From: Leptolyngbya iicbica LK
Lineage (GTDB): Bacteria > Cyanobacteriota > Cyanobacteriia > Phormidesmidales > Phormidesmidaceae
Length of the DNA stretch: 64,000 bases
Direction of reading: 5' to 3'
Assembly (NCBI RefSeq): GCF_004212215.1
Contig: NZ_QVFV01000001.1
Location: 1,002,814-1,066,813, forward strand
The translations under genes were made by a program, and so were the position numbers. Shown here piece after piece: positions 45,836 through 54,007 of the stretch; within the stretch, counting starts at the first letter, position 1, and the number at the start of each line of letters is the position of its first letter. The notes under the pieces were generated by a model, which saw only the letters and a list, made by a program, of their open reading frames with translations, had not been told where the DNA came from and ran no database searches.

Positions 45836-46627
45836 TTAAGGGGCGGAGTCGGCTGGTGGGGCGGTCGTGATCGCCCCACCAGTTAGCAAGTGGGGGCGCT
45901 CATTAAACCGTTGGATTTGCCACAAGGTGCTGGTGTGCCGGGCCATGCCCGTTTGCGACCAGCGATCGCAATCTAACCAAAATTCAAACAGGGCCGTGTT
46001 GCCCATGGAAATTTGCCAGGTGCGATCGCTGCCCATGAGCGCCGCAATCAAATGCTCCAAAATCCACTGATGGGCCATCACCCACACGGCGTCCCCGTTG
46101 CGGTGTTGCACCAACAGCTGCGCGACAAAGGCCTCAGCCCGTCGCCGTCCCTGGCGTGGCGTTTCTGCCTGGGGAATGGGCAACCAATCCAGCGATGTGA
46201 CGAGTGCCTCACATAAATCGGGATAGCGCTGCTGGGCCTCGGTCCACGTCAGCCCCGTCAAAATTCCTGCCTGAAATTCTTGCAGTTCGGCAGCGTAGCA
46301 AAACCTCGGTGGCGGGTGCTCGCCCCGCGCCGCGAGTGACAGGTTGCGCCATGCCCTCGAGCTGGCCGTTGGCGTTGCCTCAACCCCCTGGCTATCAGGC
46401 AATTGCCACTGCCAGGGGTGCAGCAAAACAGTGGTGGATTCCACAGCGCGGCGAAGTGGACTGCTGTAAATGTGGCTGGGCTGCCAACCCTGGTCATATA
46501 GCCAGGTCGCCAACTGCTGACATTGTTGAACGCCGAGTGCCGTTAGCGGCGCGTCATCTTGGCCAGCCATGCGGCGATCGCGGTTACTGGTCGATTCACC
46601 ATGACGCAACAGCAGCAGTTTCAGCAT
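45836..46627 (-). CDS. Histidine phosphatase family protein
   Basis: This is a branch 1 histidine phosphatase (phosphoglycerate mutase-like) of 263 residues. The catalytic His9 is in LLLRHGEST, followed by the DAPLTALGVQQC stretch and SSPLRRAVEST. The second catalytic His is in VMAHQWILEHL. The substrate is unknown; related proteins act on sugar phosphates or alpha-ribazole phosphate. The frame is open to 46669, but the family begins at the ATG at 46627. Confidence 0.87.
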   Translation of the reverse strand: MLKLLLLRHGESTSNRDRRMAGQDDAPLTALGVQQCQQLATWLYDQGWQPSHIYSSPLRRAVESTTVLLHPWQWQLPDSQGVEATPTASSRAWRNLSLAARGEHPPPRFCYAAELQEFQAGILTGLTWTEAQQRYPDLCEALVTSLDWLPIPQAETPRQGRRRAEAFVAQLLVQHRNGDAVWVMAHQWILEHLIAALMGSDRTWQISMGNTALFEFWLDCDRWSQTGMARHTSTLWQIQRFNERPHLLTGGAITTAPPADSAP

Positions 46628-46991
46628 GACAGCAGGGACTTTCCAAACAGCCTTATCATCTTGCCGCAATCATCACCGTCGCGGCTGACGCTGACGTGGC
46701 CTGTCTCCAGTGTCGAGTTGGGCGGCGATTCACGGCCCAACCAGGGCCGCTGATCTGGCTGTCAGCTTAACCAGATTTGATGGATGAGCGATTGGATAAG
46801 CACAACCGTCATCACCGCCAAACAGCCTGCCAACACTGGAAAGTAAAGGCATGAATCAGACCAATCGCCAGCGGCGCAGCAGCGCTCCAACCACGCATTA
46901 TTTATTCACATAAATCTGAAAAAAAGGTTGCAGAACCCCCGAGTTTTCTATATCGAGACGATATTCAGGATATGGATTGAGAAGAAGCGCC
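46628..46991. other. Divergent spacer between the phosphatase and pfkA
   Basis: This 364-base region holds no recognisable gene. A TTGCAG (-35-like) and TATATC (-10-like) pair sits about 50 bases before pfkA, with 15 bases between them, a weak match to a promoter. GAAG precedes the pfkA ATG. Confidence 0.4.
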
Positions 46992-48101
46992 ATGGCAGAT
47001 ATCAAACGCATCGGAATTTTGACGAGTGGTGGTGATTGCGCCGGGCTCAATGCCGCCGTTCGAGCAGTCGTGCATCGTGCCGTTGATACCTACGGCTGGG
47101 AAGTTTACGGCATTTCACGCGCGACCCATGGCCTGCTTCAGCGGCCACCTGAGTTTCATCCCTTAACCCGGGTCCCCGATGATTACGATTTGCTGGTCAA
47201 AGGGGGCACCTTCTTAGGCACCACCAACAAGGGCAATCCCTTTGCGTTTCCTATGCCAGATGGCACCGTGGGCGATCGCTCCGAAGAAATCATCGAGGGC
47301 TATCACCAACTCGGCCTCGACGCGCTCATTGGCATCGGGGGCGATGGCAGCTTAGCAATTTTGCGCCGTTTGGCCCAGCAAGGTGGCATCAATTTAGTCG
47401 CCATTCCGAAAACGATTGATAACGACTTAGGCAGCACCGAGCGAGCGATCGGTTTTGACACCGCCGTTAACATCGCCACCGAAGCGGTTGACCGCCTCCA
47501 CTTCACCGCCGCCAGTCACTCCCGCGTCATGATTCTCGAAGTGATGGGCCGCGATGCCGGACATATTGCCATCAGCGCGGGCATTGCCGGCGGTGCCGAC
47601 ATTATTCTGATTCCCGAAATTCAATACTCGATGGATCGCATTTGTGATCACATCACCACCCTCAACGATCGCGGCAAAGACTACGCCATCATGATTGTGG
47701 CCGAAGCCGTGTGTAACGAAAATGGCGAAAAAATGACCCACCAACTCGCCCTCAGCCAATGTCGTCTGGGCGGAGTCGGTCAGTACCTGGCAGACAATAT
47801 TTCGACCCGCACCGGGGCCGAAACCCGCGTCACCGTCTTAGGCCACGTGCAGCGAGGGGGCATTCCCTCGCCGTTAGATCGCCTCACCGCGACGGCCTTT
47901 GGGGTAGCCGCCACTGACCTCATCGCCGAAGGTCGTTTTGACCGCATGGTGAGTTGGCAAAATCGTCAGGTCGTCGATGTGCCGATTGAAAGTGCGATCG
48001 CCCATTACCAAGCCGTAGATCTGAATGGCACCTTAGTCAAAACCGCCCGGGCCATGGGGATTTGTCTCGGCGAGCCCGTCCGCGTGCCGTTGAGCGTTTA
48101 A
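46992..48101 (+). CDS. pfkA: 6-phosphofructokinase
   Basis: PfkA phosphorylates fructose 6-phosphate at the committed glycolytic step. The 369-residue protein has GGDGS at 116-120 and PKTIDND at 139-145, with catalytic Asp142 in TID. The Gly at position 119 favours ATP as donor, while the Lys at 140 (a Gly in E. coli PfkA) is more usual in the long or PPi-type clade. The family nucleotide region ILTSGGDCAGLNAA starts at residue 9. I used the ATG at 46992; the frame has an earlier TTG at 46977. Confidence 0.95.
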   Translation: MADIKRIGILTSGGDCAGLNAAVRAVVHRAVDTYGWEVYGISRATHGLLQRPPEFHPLTRVPDDYDLLVKGGTFLGTTNKGNPFAFPMPDGTVGDRSEEIIEGYHQLGLDALIGIGGDGSLAILRRLAQQGGINLVAIPKTIDNDLGSTERAIGFDTAVNIATEAVDRLHFTAASHSRVMILEVMGRDAGHIAISAGIAGGADIILIPEIQYSMDRICDHITTLNDRGKDYAIMIVAEAVCNENGEKMTHQLALSQCRLGGVGQYLADNISTRTGAETRVTVLGHVQRGGIPSPLDRLTATAFGVAATDLIAEGRFDRMVSWQNRQVVDVPIESAIAHYQAVDLNGTLVKTARAMGICLGEPVRVPLSV

Positions 48102-48177
48102 CCTGACCCCTGTTTGCAAAAGTTGAGGTGGCCGCGCGGTAGCCAGGGTTCCAGAGTATAGTGACGACAAGACTGCC

Positions 48178-49161
48178 GTGGTGCCTTCATGGGATGCTGG
48201 CAGCCCCTTCACCGCATGTCTTGGGCTCTTGATTGTGACTTCTGAGCGACCGTCTCCCCCCTCTGATGACTCCCGCGTGCCCGATCACCGCCAGGCCGTG
48301 CGTCGGGTATTGGTTATCACGTTGGTGCTAAACCTACTAGTGGTCGGTTTAAAATCGCTGGTGGGATTTTGGACGGGGTCGCTGAGTCTGCTAGCCGATG
48401 CGCTGCACAGCGTCACCGATAGCGCCAACAATGTTTTAGGTTTAGTCACGAATCAACTGGCCTCGCCCCGCCCCGATCGCGATCATCCCTACGGACACCA
48501 AAAGTATGAAGCCGTTGGGGCGTTGGGCATTGCCGCTTTTTTAGGCATTGCCTGTTTTGAAATTCTAAAAAATGCTGGAGAGCGCCTGGTCTCGGGGGGA
48601 GAACCCGTCACCATGTCGGCGATCGCTCTATGGATCATGCTGCTCGTGTTGGGCATCAACATTGGCGTCGCATTTTACGAGCGTCGCGTGGGCCTCCAGC
48701 TCGGCAGCAAAATTTTGATTGCCGACGCTCACCACACCATGAGCGACGTGTGGATTACCATTTCCGTGCTCGGTGGCTTGGTCGGCGTGTGGCTGGGCTG
48801 GCAATGGCTCGATGTGGTAATGGCATTTCCGGTAGCGCTATTGGTGTTTAAAAGCGGCTGGGAGGTGCTGCGCGAAAATTTGCCCTGGCTAGTGGATGAG
48901 ATGGCGATCGCCCCCGAGGCCATTCACACCGAGGTCATGCGCGTGCCGGGGGTCGTCAACTGCCATGAGATCGCCTCTCGGGGCCTGTTGGGCCGACAAG
49001 TTTTTATCGATATGCACCTCATTGTGGAACCCCGTGACCTCAAAGACGCCCACGAAATCACCGAACACGTCGAAGCCATTCTTGAAGAAAAATACGGCCC
49101 TACCCGCGTCACGATCCACTTAGAGCCGCTGGGCTACCAGTCACCCAAGATCACCTATTGA
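48178..49161 (+). CDS. Cation diffusion facilitator family transporter
   Basis: This CDF exporter of divalent metals (Zn, Co, Fe or Mn) has 327 residues. Five to six membrane helices occupy roughly residues 40-220. The metal site motifs are visible, with HSVTD near residue 80 and the AHHTMSD near residue 185, each giving the His-x3-Asp pair. A cytoplasmic ferredoxin-like domain follows with HEITEHVEAIL. The frame starts at a GTG (48178), but a GTG at 48235 is also possible, as the first 20 residues are not conserved. Metal specificity is not decided. Confidence 0.9.
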   Translation: MVPSWDAGSPFTACLGLLIVTSERPSPPSDDSRVPDHRQAVRRVLVITLVLNLLVVGLKSLVGFWTGSLSLLADALHSVTDSANNVLGLVTNQLASPRPDRDHPYGHQKYEAVGALGIAAFLGIACFEILKNAGERLVSGGEPVTMSAIALWIMLLVLGINIGVAFYERRVGLQLGSKILIADAHHTMSDVWITISVLGGLVGVWLGWQWLDVVMAFPVALLVFKSGWEVLRENLPWLVDEMAIAPEAIHTEVMRVPGVVNCHEIASRGLLGRQVFIDMHLIVEPRDLKDAHEITEHVEAILEEKYGPTRVTIHLEPLGYQSPKITY

Positions 49162-49328
49162 GATGCCTACCCAGACCAGCGGCCTGATCTGACCGCCAAA
49201 CCGCGATCAAGTATAGCGAACCGCAATCAGATTAGGTCACGTTCAGTTGCCGAATTGCCGACGGTAAAAGCATTCCGTGTACCGTACACCTTGAACCTTT
49301 CACCCCTCTGCTATACAAGCACGACGCT

Positions 49329-49850
49329 ATGAATTTGCCCACCTGGATTACTGTTTCCCGCTTGCTGGGTGCGCCCTTAGTGTTAGCCCTGTTGCTAGAG
49401 CCGACACCCCAGCGCGCCTGGTGGGCCACCGGCATTTTTTTGCTCGCCGCCAGCACCGACTGGGTCGATGGTTATTTGGCCCGTCGCCTGGATCAAGTCA
49501 CCGATCTGGGCAAGTTTTTAGATCCACTGGTCGATAAGCTGCTGGTTTTCGCCCCCTTGTTAGCCCTTATAGAACTCGGACAGGTACCCGCCTGGGGCGT
49601 TTTTTTGATTTTGGTGCGTGAACTCACGATCGCCGGGTGGCGGGTGAATCCGGCTTTTCAAGCCCAGACAGTACCCGGGGCAAATCTCTGGGGCAAAGCT
49701 AAAACTGTTTTGCAGATCGTCGCGATCGCTTGCCTGCTTGCCCCTCTGCCCACCCCAGGCCCCCAGATCGGCATCATCTTATTTTGGGGAGCCGTCCTGT
49801 TGACCTGGATCTCAGGAGCGCTTTATGTGCTGCCGCGATCGACCCCTTAG
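49329..49850 (+). CDS. pgsA: CDP-diacylglycerol-glycerol-3-phosphate 3-phosphatidyltransferase
   Basis: PgsA makes phosphatidylglycerol phosphate, needed for PG in thylakoids. The 173-residue protein has the CDP-alcohol phosphotransferase motif D-G-x2-A-R-x8-G-x3-D-x3-D at residues 47-69, from DGYLARR to DPLVD. There are about five hydrophobic helices. No Shine-Dalgarno sequence is clear before the ATG at 49329; a weak TTGAAC / TATACA pair (15-base spacing) sits just upstream. Confidence 0.94.
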   Translation: MNLPTWITVSRLLGAPLVLALLLEPTPQRAWWATGIFLLAASTDWVDGYLARRLDQVTDLGKFLDPLVDKLLVFAPLLALIELGQVPAWGVFLILVRELTIAGWRVNPAFQAQTVPGANLWGKAKTVLQIVAIACLLAPLPTPGPQIGIILFWGAVLLTWISGALYVLPRSTP

Positions 49851-50052
49851 CACCCTGGGCTCTCACGAGCCAACGCCCCATCCTTAACTTAGCCACCTCT
49901 GCATCCGCGTCGCCAATTTGAGCTTCTTCATCAACTGGCACATGGTTTAGCAATGATTGTTACCAAGCTGTGACGCCGTATCTGTTAACAGAGTGTATAG
50001 TCACACTCCTGACCTCACGGTCGTTAGGAGCACTGCCGCAGACTCCACTCCT

Positions 50053-51012
50053 ATGCGCATAGAGCAACTCGAAGCATTTTTATCCGTCTCCGAAACCGGC
50101 AGCTTTCAAAAAGCGGCTCAAACTTGCGGGGTGACCCAATCGACGATTAGTCGCCAAATCCAAGCGTTAGAAGCAGAGCTCGACGCACCGCTGCTGCACC
50201 GGGGCACGCCCGTTAAGCTCACTATCGCAGGCGAGGCCCTCTTGCCCAAAGCCCGTCGCATCTGCCAAGACTGGCGGCAGGTCACCCGTGACATCGCTGA
50301 TTTGATGGCGGGCAAACAGCCCGAACTCTGCATTGCCGCTATCCAATCAGTGTGTTCGCACCTGTTGCCCCCCGTTTTACAGCAGTTTTGCCAGAGCCAC
50401 CCCCATGTGCAGCTCCGTGTGACGGCCCTGGGCAGCGATCGCTCCCTCAAGGTGCTGCGCGATGGCCTCGTGGATGTGGCGATCGTGATGGATAACGAGC
50501 GTCTGACCACCAGCACCGACATGAACGTGCAGCCCCTGTACGAAGAGCCCGTCGAAGTTTTGATGGCTGCAAACCATCCCCTCACCCAGTTTGACGAGGT
50601 GCCCTGGGCTGCCCTGGCAGACTATCCCCAAGTCGTTTTTAAAGATGGCTATGGGATGCAGCGCCTAGTACAAGCCCAATTTGCCGAAAGCGGCGGCGAA
50701 CTACAGGCGGCACTAGAACTCAATACGTTGGATGCCTTTCGCGGTGTGGTACGTCAGGGCAACTTGACGGCACTCTTGCCCCAGTCCGCGCTCACCGAGA
50801 GTCGTCGTGACCCCACGCTAGCCATTCGCCCTACGGCGGCCCCGCAGCTCACTCGCAAAGTGGTGCTGGTTACGACCAGCGATCGCCTGCGCATCCCCAT
50901 CATCCGAAATTTCTGTCAATTAGTTCAAGAGCGAGGAGCCATCTTTTTACCCCAGTCGTCGCTGACAGAGTTGATGGCGGTGGAACAGTCGTCAGTCACC
51001 GAAGTCCTATGA
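50053..51012 (+). CDS. LysR-family transcriptional regulator (NtcB-like candidate)
   Basis: This 319-residue regulator has an N-terminal winged helix-turn-helix (about 16-36, with FQKAAQTCGVTQSTISRQIQ) and a periplasmic-binding-like effector domain. The opening MRIEQLEAFLSVSETGSFQ and the VFKDGYGMQRLVQ stretch resemble cyanobacterial NtcB, the nitrate-assimilation activator. That resemblance is from memory and uncertain, and no nir/nrt genes are visible here. I used the ATG at 50053; the longer frame would add 32 unsupported residues. Its stop overlaps the next gene start as ATGA. Confidence 0.85.
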   Translation: MRIEQLEAFLSVSETGSFQKAAQTCGVTQSTISRQIQALEAELDAPLLHRGTPVKLTIAGEALLPKARRICQDWRQVTRDIADLMAGKQPELCIAAIQSVCSHLLPPVLQQFCQSHPHVQLRVTALGSDRSLKVLRDGLVDVAIVMDNERLTTSTDMNVQPLYEEPVEVLMAANHPLTQFDEVPWAALADYPQVVFKDGYGMQRLVQAQFAESGGELQAALELNTLDAFRGVVRQGNLTALLPQSALTESRRDPTLAIRPTAAPQLTRKVVLVTTSDRLRIPIIRNFCQLVQERGAIFLPQSSLTELMAVEQSSVTEVL

Positions 51013-52064
51013 GTCAAGCCTTTCGCGATTTGCTGAAAAAAGTGGGCAGTGGCCAGCACACGTCGGAAGTGCTCACTCGCCAAGAAGCTGCCGAGGCCGC
51101 TCAACTCATGTTGTCAGGCGAGGCCACCCCGGCCCAAATCGGCGCATTTATGATCGCTCATCGCATCAAACGCCCCAAATCCATAGAATTAGCGGGCTTT
51201 TTGGATGCTTATGCTCAGCTCGGACCGACGCTTCAGCCCATCACAGCTGACTATCCGGCTTTAGTCTTTGGCTTGCCCTACGACGGGCGCTCGCGCACCG
51301 CTCCGGCTCAACCTTTAGTGTCACTCATGCTTGCGGCTTCTGGTTGTCCCGTGGTGCTGCACGGGGGCAACCGCATGCCCACTAAATATGGCCTGCCTCT
51401 GGTGGATATCTGGCAGGCGATCGGCATCGATTGGACGGACCTACCGCTAACCGCCATTCAAGCCATTTTCGAAGAAACTCATCTCGGCTATTTGCATCTC
51501 CCTGACCACTTTTCTGCGGCGCAAAGCCTTGTCCCCTATCGCGAAGAAATTGGCAAACGTCCTCCCCAAGCCACCTTAGAGCTGATGTGGTGTCCCTACG
51601 CGGGCGACTGTCAAGTCATCGTCGGCTACGTACATCCCCCCACCGAAGGACTTGCCCAAGGCACGTTATCTGCCATCGGTGTCCCTAACTTCACCACCGT
51701 TAAAGGGTTAGAAGGCAGCTCCGACCTTCCCCGCGCTCGCGCTGCCATCATCGGCATTCACACCCCCAGTGGGATAGAACGACTGGTGCTTCATGCCCGT
51801 GACTACGACTTAGGCACCCAGAGCGAAACCCCGTTGGAGACAGAAGCCGAATACCTGTCTACTTTGCGAGATACCCTCAACGGCAAACCCACTCATCTGC
51901 AAGCGATCGCGCTGTGGAATGGCGGATTCTATCTCTGGCACAGCGGCATTACCCCCAGTCTGAGCGAGGGCATTGCCGCCGCCCGCGAGTTGCTGCAGGG
52001 AGATCGCCTCACTCAACATATTCAAGTCATACAACAAGCGATCGCCCAGCATCGTTCTGCCTAG
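51009..52064 (+). CDS. TrpD2-like glycosyltransferase family 3 protein
   Basis: This 351-residue protein belongs to the anthranilate phosphoribosyltransferase/nucleoside phosphorylase class. The N-terminal helical domain (LTRQEAAEAAQLMLSGEATPAQIGAFM) is characteristic, but the PRPP-binding glycine-rich loop (LHGGNRMPTKYG) departs from true TrpD (KHGNRAVSS). It therefore resembles TrpD2/YbiB proteins, which bind nucleic acid and lack TrpD activity. It starts within the LysR stop codon (ATGA), so the two are translated together and the LysR protein may control it or share its function. Confidence 0.85.
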   Translation: MSQAFRDLLKKVGSGQHTSEVLTRQEAAEAAQLMLSGEATPAQIGAFMIAHRIKRPKSIELAGFLDAYAQLGPTLQPITADYPALVFGLPYDGRSRTAPAQPLVSLMLAASGCPVVLHGGNRMPTKYGLPLVDIWQAIGIDWTDLPLTAIQAIFEETHLGYLHLPDHFSAAQSLVPYREEIGKRPPQATLELMWCPYAGDCQVIVGYVHPPTEGLAQGTLSAIGVPNFTTVKGLEGSSDLPRARAAIIGIHTPSGIERLVLHARDYDLGTQSETPLETEAEYLSTLRDTLNGKPTHLQAIALWNGGFYLWHSGITPSLSEGIAAARELLQGDRLTQHIQVIQQAIAQHRSA

Positions 52065-52090
52065 CCCTGACGACCTGATATTGATCAGCA

Positions 52091-52918
52091 TCACCCTGCA
52101 TGCACCAACCGCAACACCGTCAGTTCTGGCGGACAGCGCCATCGTCCCGGAAAATAGCTGCCCAAGCCCCGATTGACATACAGTTGCGTCGCGCCCACCT
52201 GATGCAGACCCGCCGACCATTGCCAATTGCGAAACAGGCGATCGCAGTCTTGTTTCAAAAACGGTACCAAGGGCCGCGCCCATTTAGGCACCACCGCACC
52301 CCAAGTCTGCAACAGGGCCGGGACTGGCCCCCAGCGCGGCAAAATCACTTGGCCACCATGGGTATGCCCCGATAGCACCACATCAGCCCGATAAGGTTGC
52401 AACATCACCACGCTGTCAGGGTTGTGCGACAACACCAGACGCGGCACCTGCTCATCCAACTGCTGAAATACGACCTCAGGGGCAAAAGCCCGGGCATAAA
52501 AGTCCGCCAATCCTACCAGGGGAAAATCTGCCCCAAACGGATACGCCACCTCATTCCATAACGGGCAAATTCCCACCGATTGCAGTCCCGCAACGACTCG
52601 CGATCGCGCCTGCGGATGATGATGGTCATGATTGCCCAAAATGGCATAGACCCCGGTGCGACTGCGCAGCTGCTTCAGATAAAGCACCAGGCCCTCAATG
52701 TCTTGGGGCTCATGGGTGATAAAGTCTCCCGTCAGCACAATTAGATCAGGCGCAATGGCATTACAGCGAGCGATCGCCTCCTGCAAAACCTTAAGCGCCA
52801 AGCTACGACCATCAAAATGAAAATCAGATAACTGCACCACAACCGTCCCCTGCAACCGCTCCGGCAAATCCGTAACGGCAACAGTGACATGTTCCGTGAT
52901 TAACGGCTCAATCAGCAT
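52091..52918 (-). CDS. Metallophosphoesterase
   Basis: This 275-residue calcineurin-like phosphoesterase resembles the YkuE/YaeI group. The metal-binding motifs are in order: Asp32 and His34 in LSDFHFDG, Asp65 in TGDFITH, Asn96-His97-Asp98 in GNHDHHH, and the closing GHTHGGQV. A UDP-2,3-diacylglucosamine or phosphodiester role is possible, but the substrate is unknown. The ATG at 52918 is preferred over a TTG at 52930. It is convergent with the TrpD2-like gene. Confidence 0.9.
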   Translation of the reverse strand: MLIEPLITEHVTVAVTDLPERLQGTVVVQLSDFHFDGRSLALKVLQEAIARCNAIAPDLIVLTGDFITHEPQDIEGLVLYLKQLRSRTGVYAILGNHDHHHPQARSRVVAGLQSVGICPLWNEVAYPFGADFPLVGLADFYARAFAPEVVFQQLDEQVPRLVLSHNPDSVVMLQPYRADVVLSGHTHGGQVILPRWGPVPALLQTWGAVVPKWARPLVPFLKQDCDRLFRNWQWSAGLHQVGATQLYVNRGLGSYFPGRWRCPPELTVLRLVHAG

Positions 52919-53132
52919 GGGGGGCAACAAGCGTAATCCTTCCGCACAGCGACCATTTCGCCTTCAGTATGACGCAACTGTGATCAGTTCAGTTGCCCTT
53001 CCAAAACCGTCCCGTATCTAGCTCGGCCCAATTATGGATACCTGCATTCACTTTCTCCTTTGCTTCCAGGCAGTCACCGAACCGATGCAGTCTCTTCGCA
53101 ATCTAGCCACATCGAAAGACTTTTAATCGAGT

Positions 53133-53783
53133 ATGATCGATGGGTTATTAACTACAGACATTGCAACGGACGCTGTGCCTGACATGACTGACTTTCCTCA
53201 GCCTCCGCAAAAACCGGAAACCGCCCCCGCTAAAACCGCCGAACATAAAGTCAACCCTGTGGTCGAAGGGCTTCAAACCTTGGGCCTCAGCATTGTTCTG
53301 GCCTTGGGTATTCGCACTTTTGTGGCCGAAGCCCGATACATTCCATCTGGCTCGATGGAACCGACCCTCGAAATCAATGACCGACTCGTCGTTGAGAAAA
53401 TTAGCTATCACCTAAATCCGCCACAACGGGGCGACATCATTGTCTTTTGGCCCCCTGACAGCCTCTTCCCCGAAGAAGAACAGCGCAAAGATGCCTTCAT
53501 TAAACGAGTCATCGGCCTACCAGGCGATACGGTAGAAGTGCGAGACGGCACGGTCTTTATTAACGGCATGCCCCTCGAAGAAGACTACATCAAAGCAGAA
53601 CCCGACTACACTTGGGGGCCAGAAACGGTACCCGCCGATTCGTATTTAGTCCTCGGCGATAATCGCAACAGCAGTTTTGATAGCCACGCTTGGGAACCTG
53701 ATTCCTTCGTTCCGGCCGAAAATATCATTGGTAAAGCCGTCGTGCGTTTCTGGCCCATCAGCCGCATCGGTGGTTTGAATTAA
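53133..53783 (+). CDS. lepB: Signal peptidase I
   Basis: LepB removes signal peptides from exported and lumenal proteins such as PsbU. The 216-residue protein has one membrane anchor (about 46-62), the catalytic Ser74 in PSGSMEPTL and the general base Lys124 in IKRVIGLPGD. The C-terminal GDNRNSSFDSHAWEPD box is conserved. The N-terminal 44 residues are a polar extension. The ATG at 53133 lacks a strong ribosome site. A hairpin at 53952-53983 follows the gene. Confidence 0.95.
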   Translation: MIDGLLTTDIATDAVPDMTDFPQPPQKPETAPAKTAEHKVNPVVEGLQTLGLSIVLALGIRTFVAEARYIPSGSMEPTLEINDRLVVEKISYHLNPPQRGDIIVFWPPDSLFPEEEQRKDAFIKRVIGLPGDTVEVRDGTVFINGMPLEEDYIKAEPDYTWGPETVPADSYLVLGDNRNSSFDSHAWEPDSFVPAENIIGKAVVRFWPISRIGGLN

Positions 53784-53951
53784 TCGCGGGCAACACTGCC
53801 TCTGATCGTCACCTTCTGTCTCTAAAGTTCTGAGGACAGAAACGAAGTCACGGTCACCTTGATAACTCCAGCGAAGGTTGCGAGCAGGAATATTGCTGGC
53901 GATCTCAAACCGCCACTCACTCGGGACTCACAGACAGCGAAGACTAATCAG

Positions 53952-53983
53952 AAAACCCCAGCCCTCAATGAGGACTGGGGTTT
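53952..53983. terminator. Bidirectional terminator between lepB and rpoC2
   Basis: AAAACCCCAG (53952-53961) pairs with CTGGGGTTT (53975-53983) around CCCTCAATGAGGA. T-rich tails occur on both sides (TTTATT on plus and TTTTCTGATT on minus). It can serve convergent lepB and rpoC2. Confidence 0.75.
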
Positions 53984-54007
53984 ATTCATATTGACTGTTC
54001 CACCCGA

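Noticed and set aside
49851-50052. An NtcA site (GTA-N8-TAC) before the LysR gene
   Set aside because: I looked because of the NtcB resemblance, but no clean GTA-N8-TAC was present.
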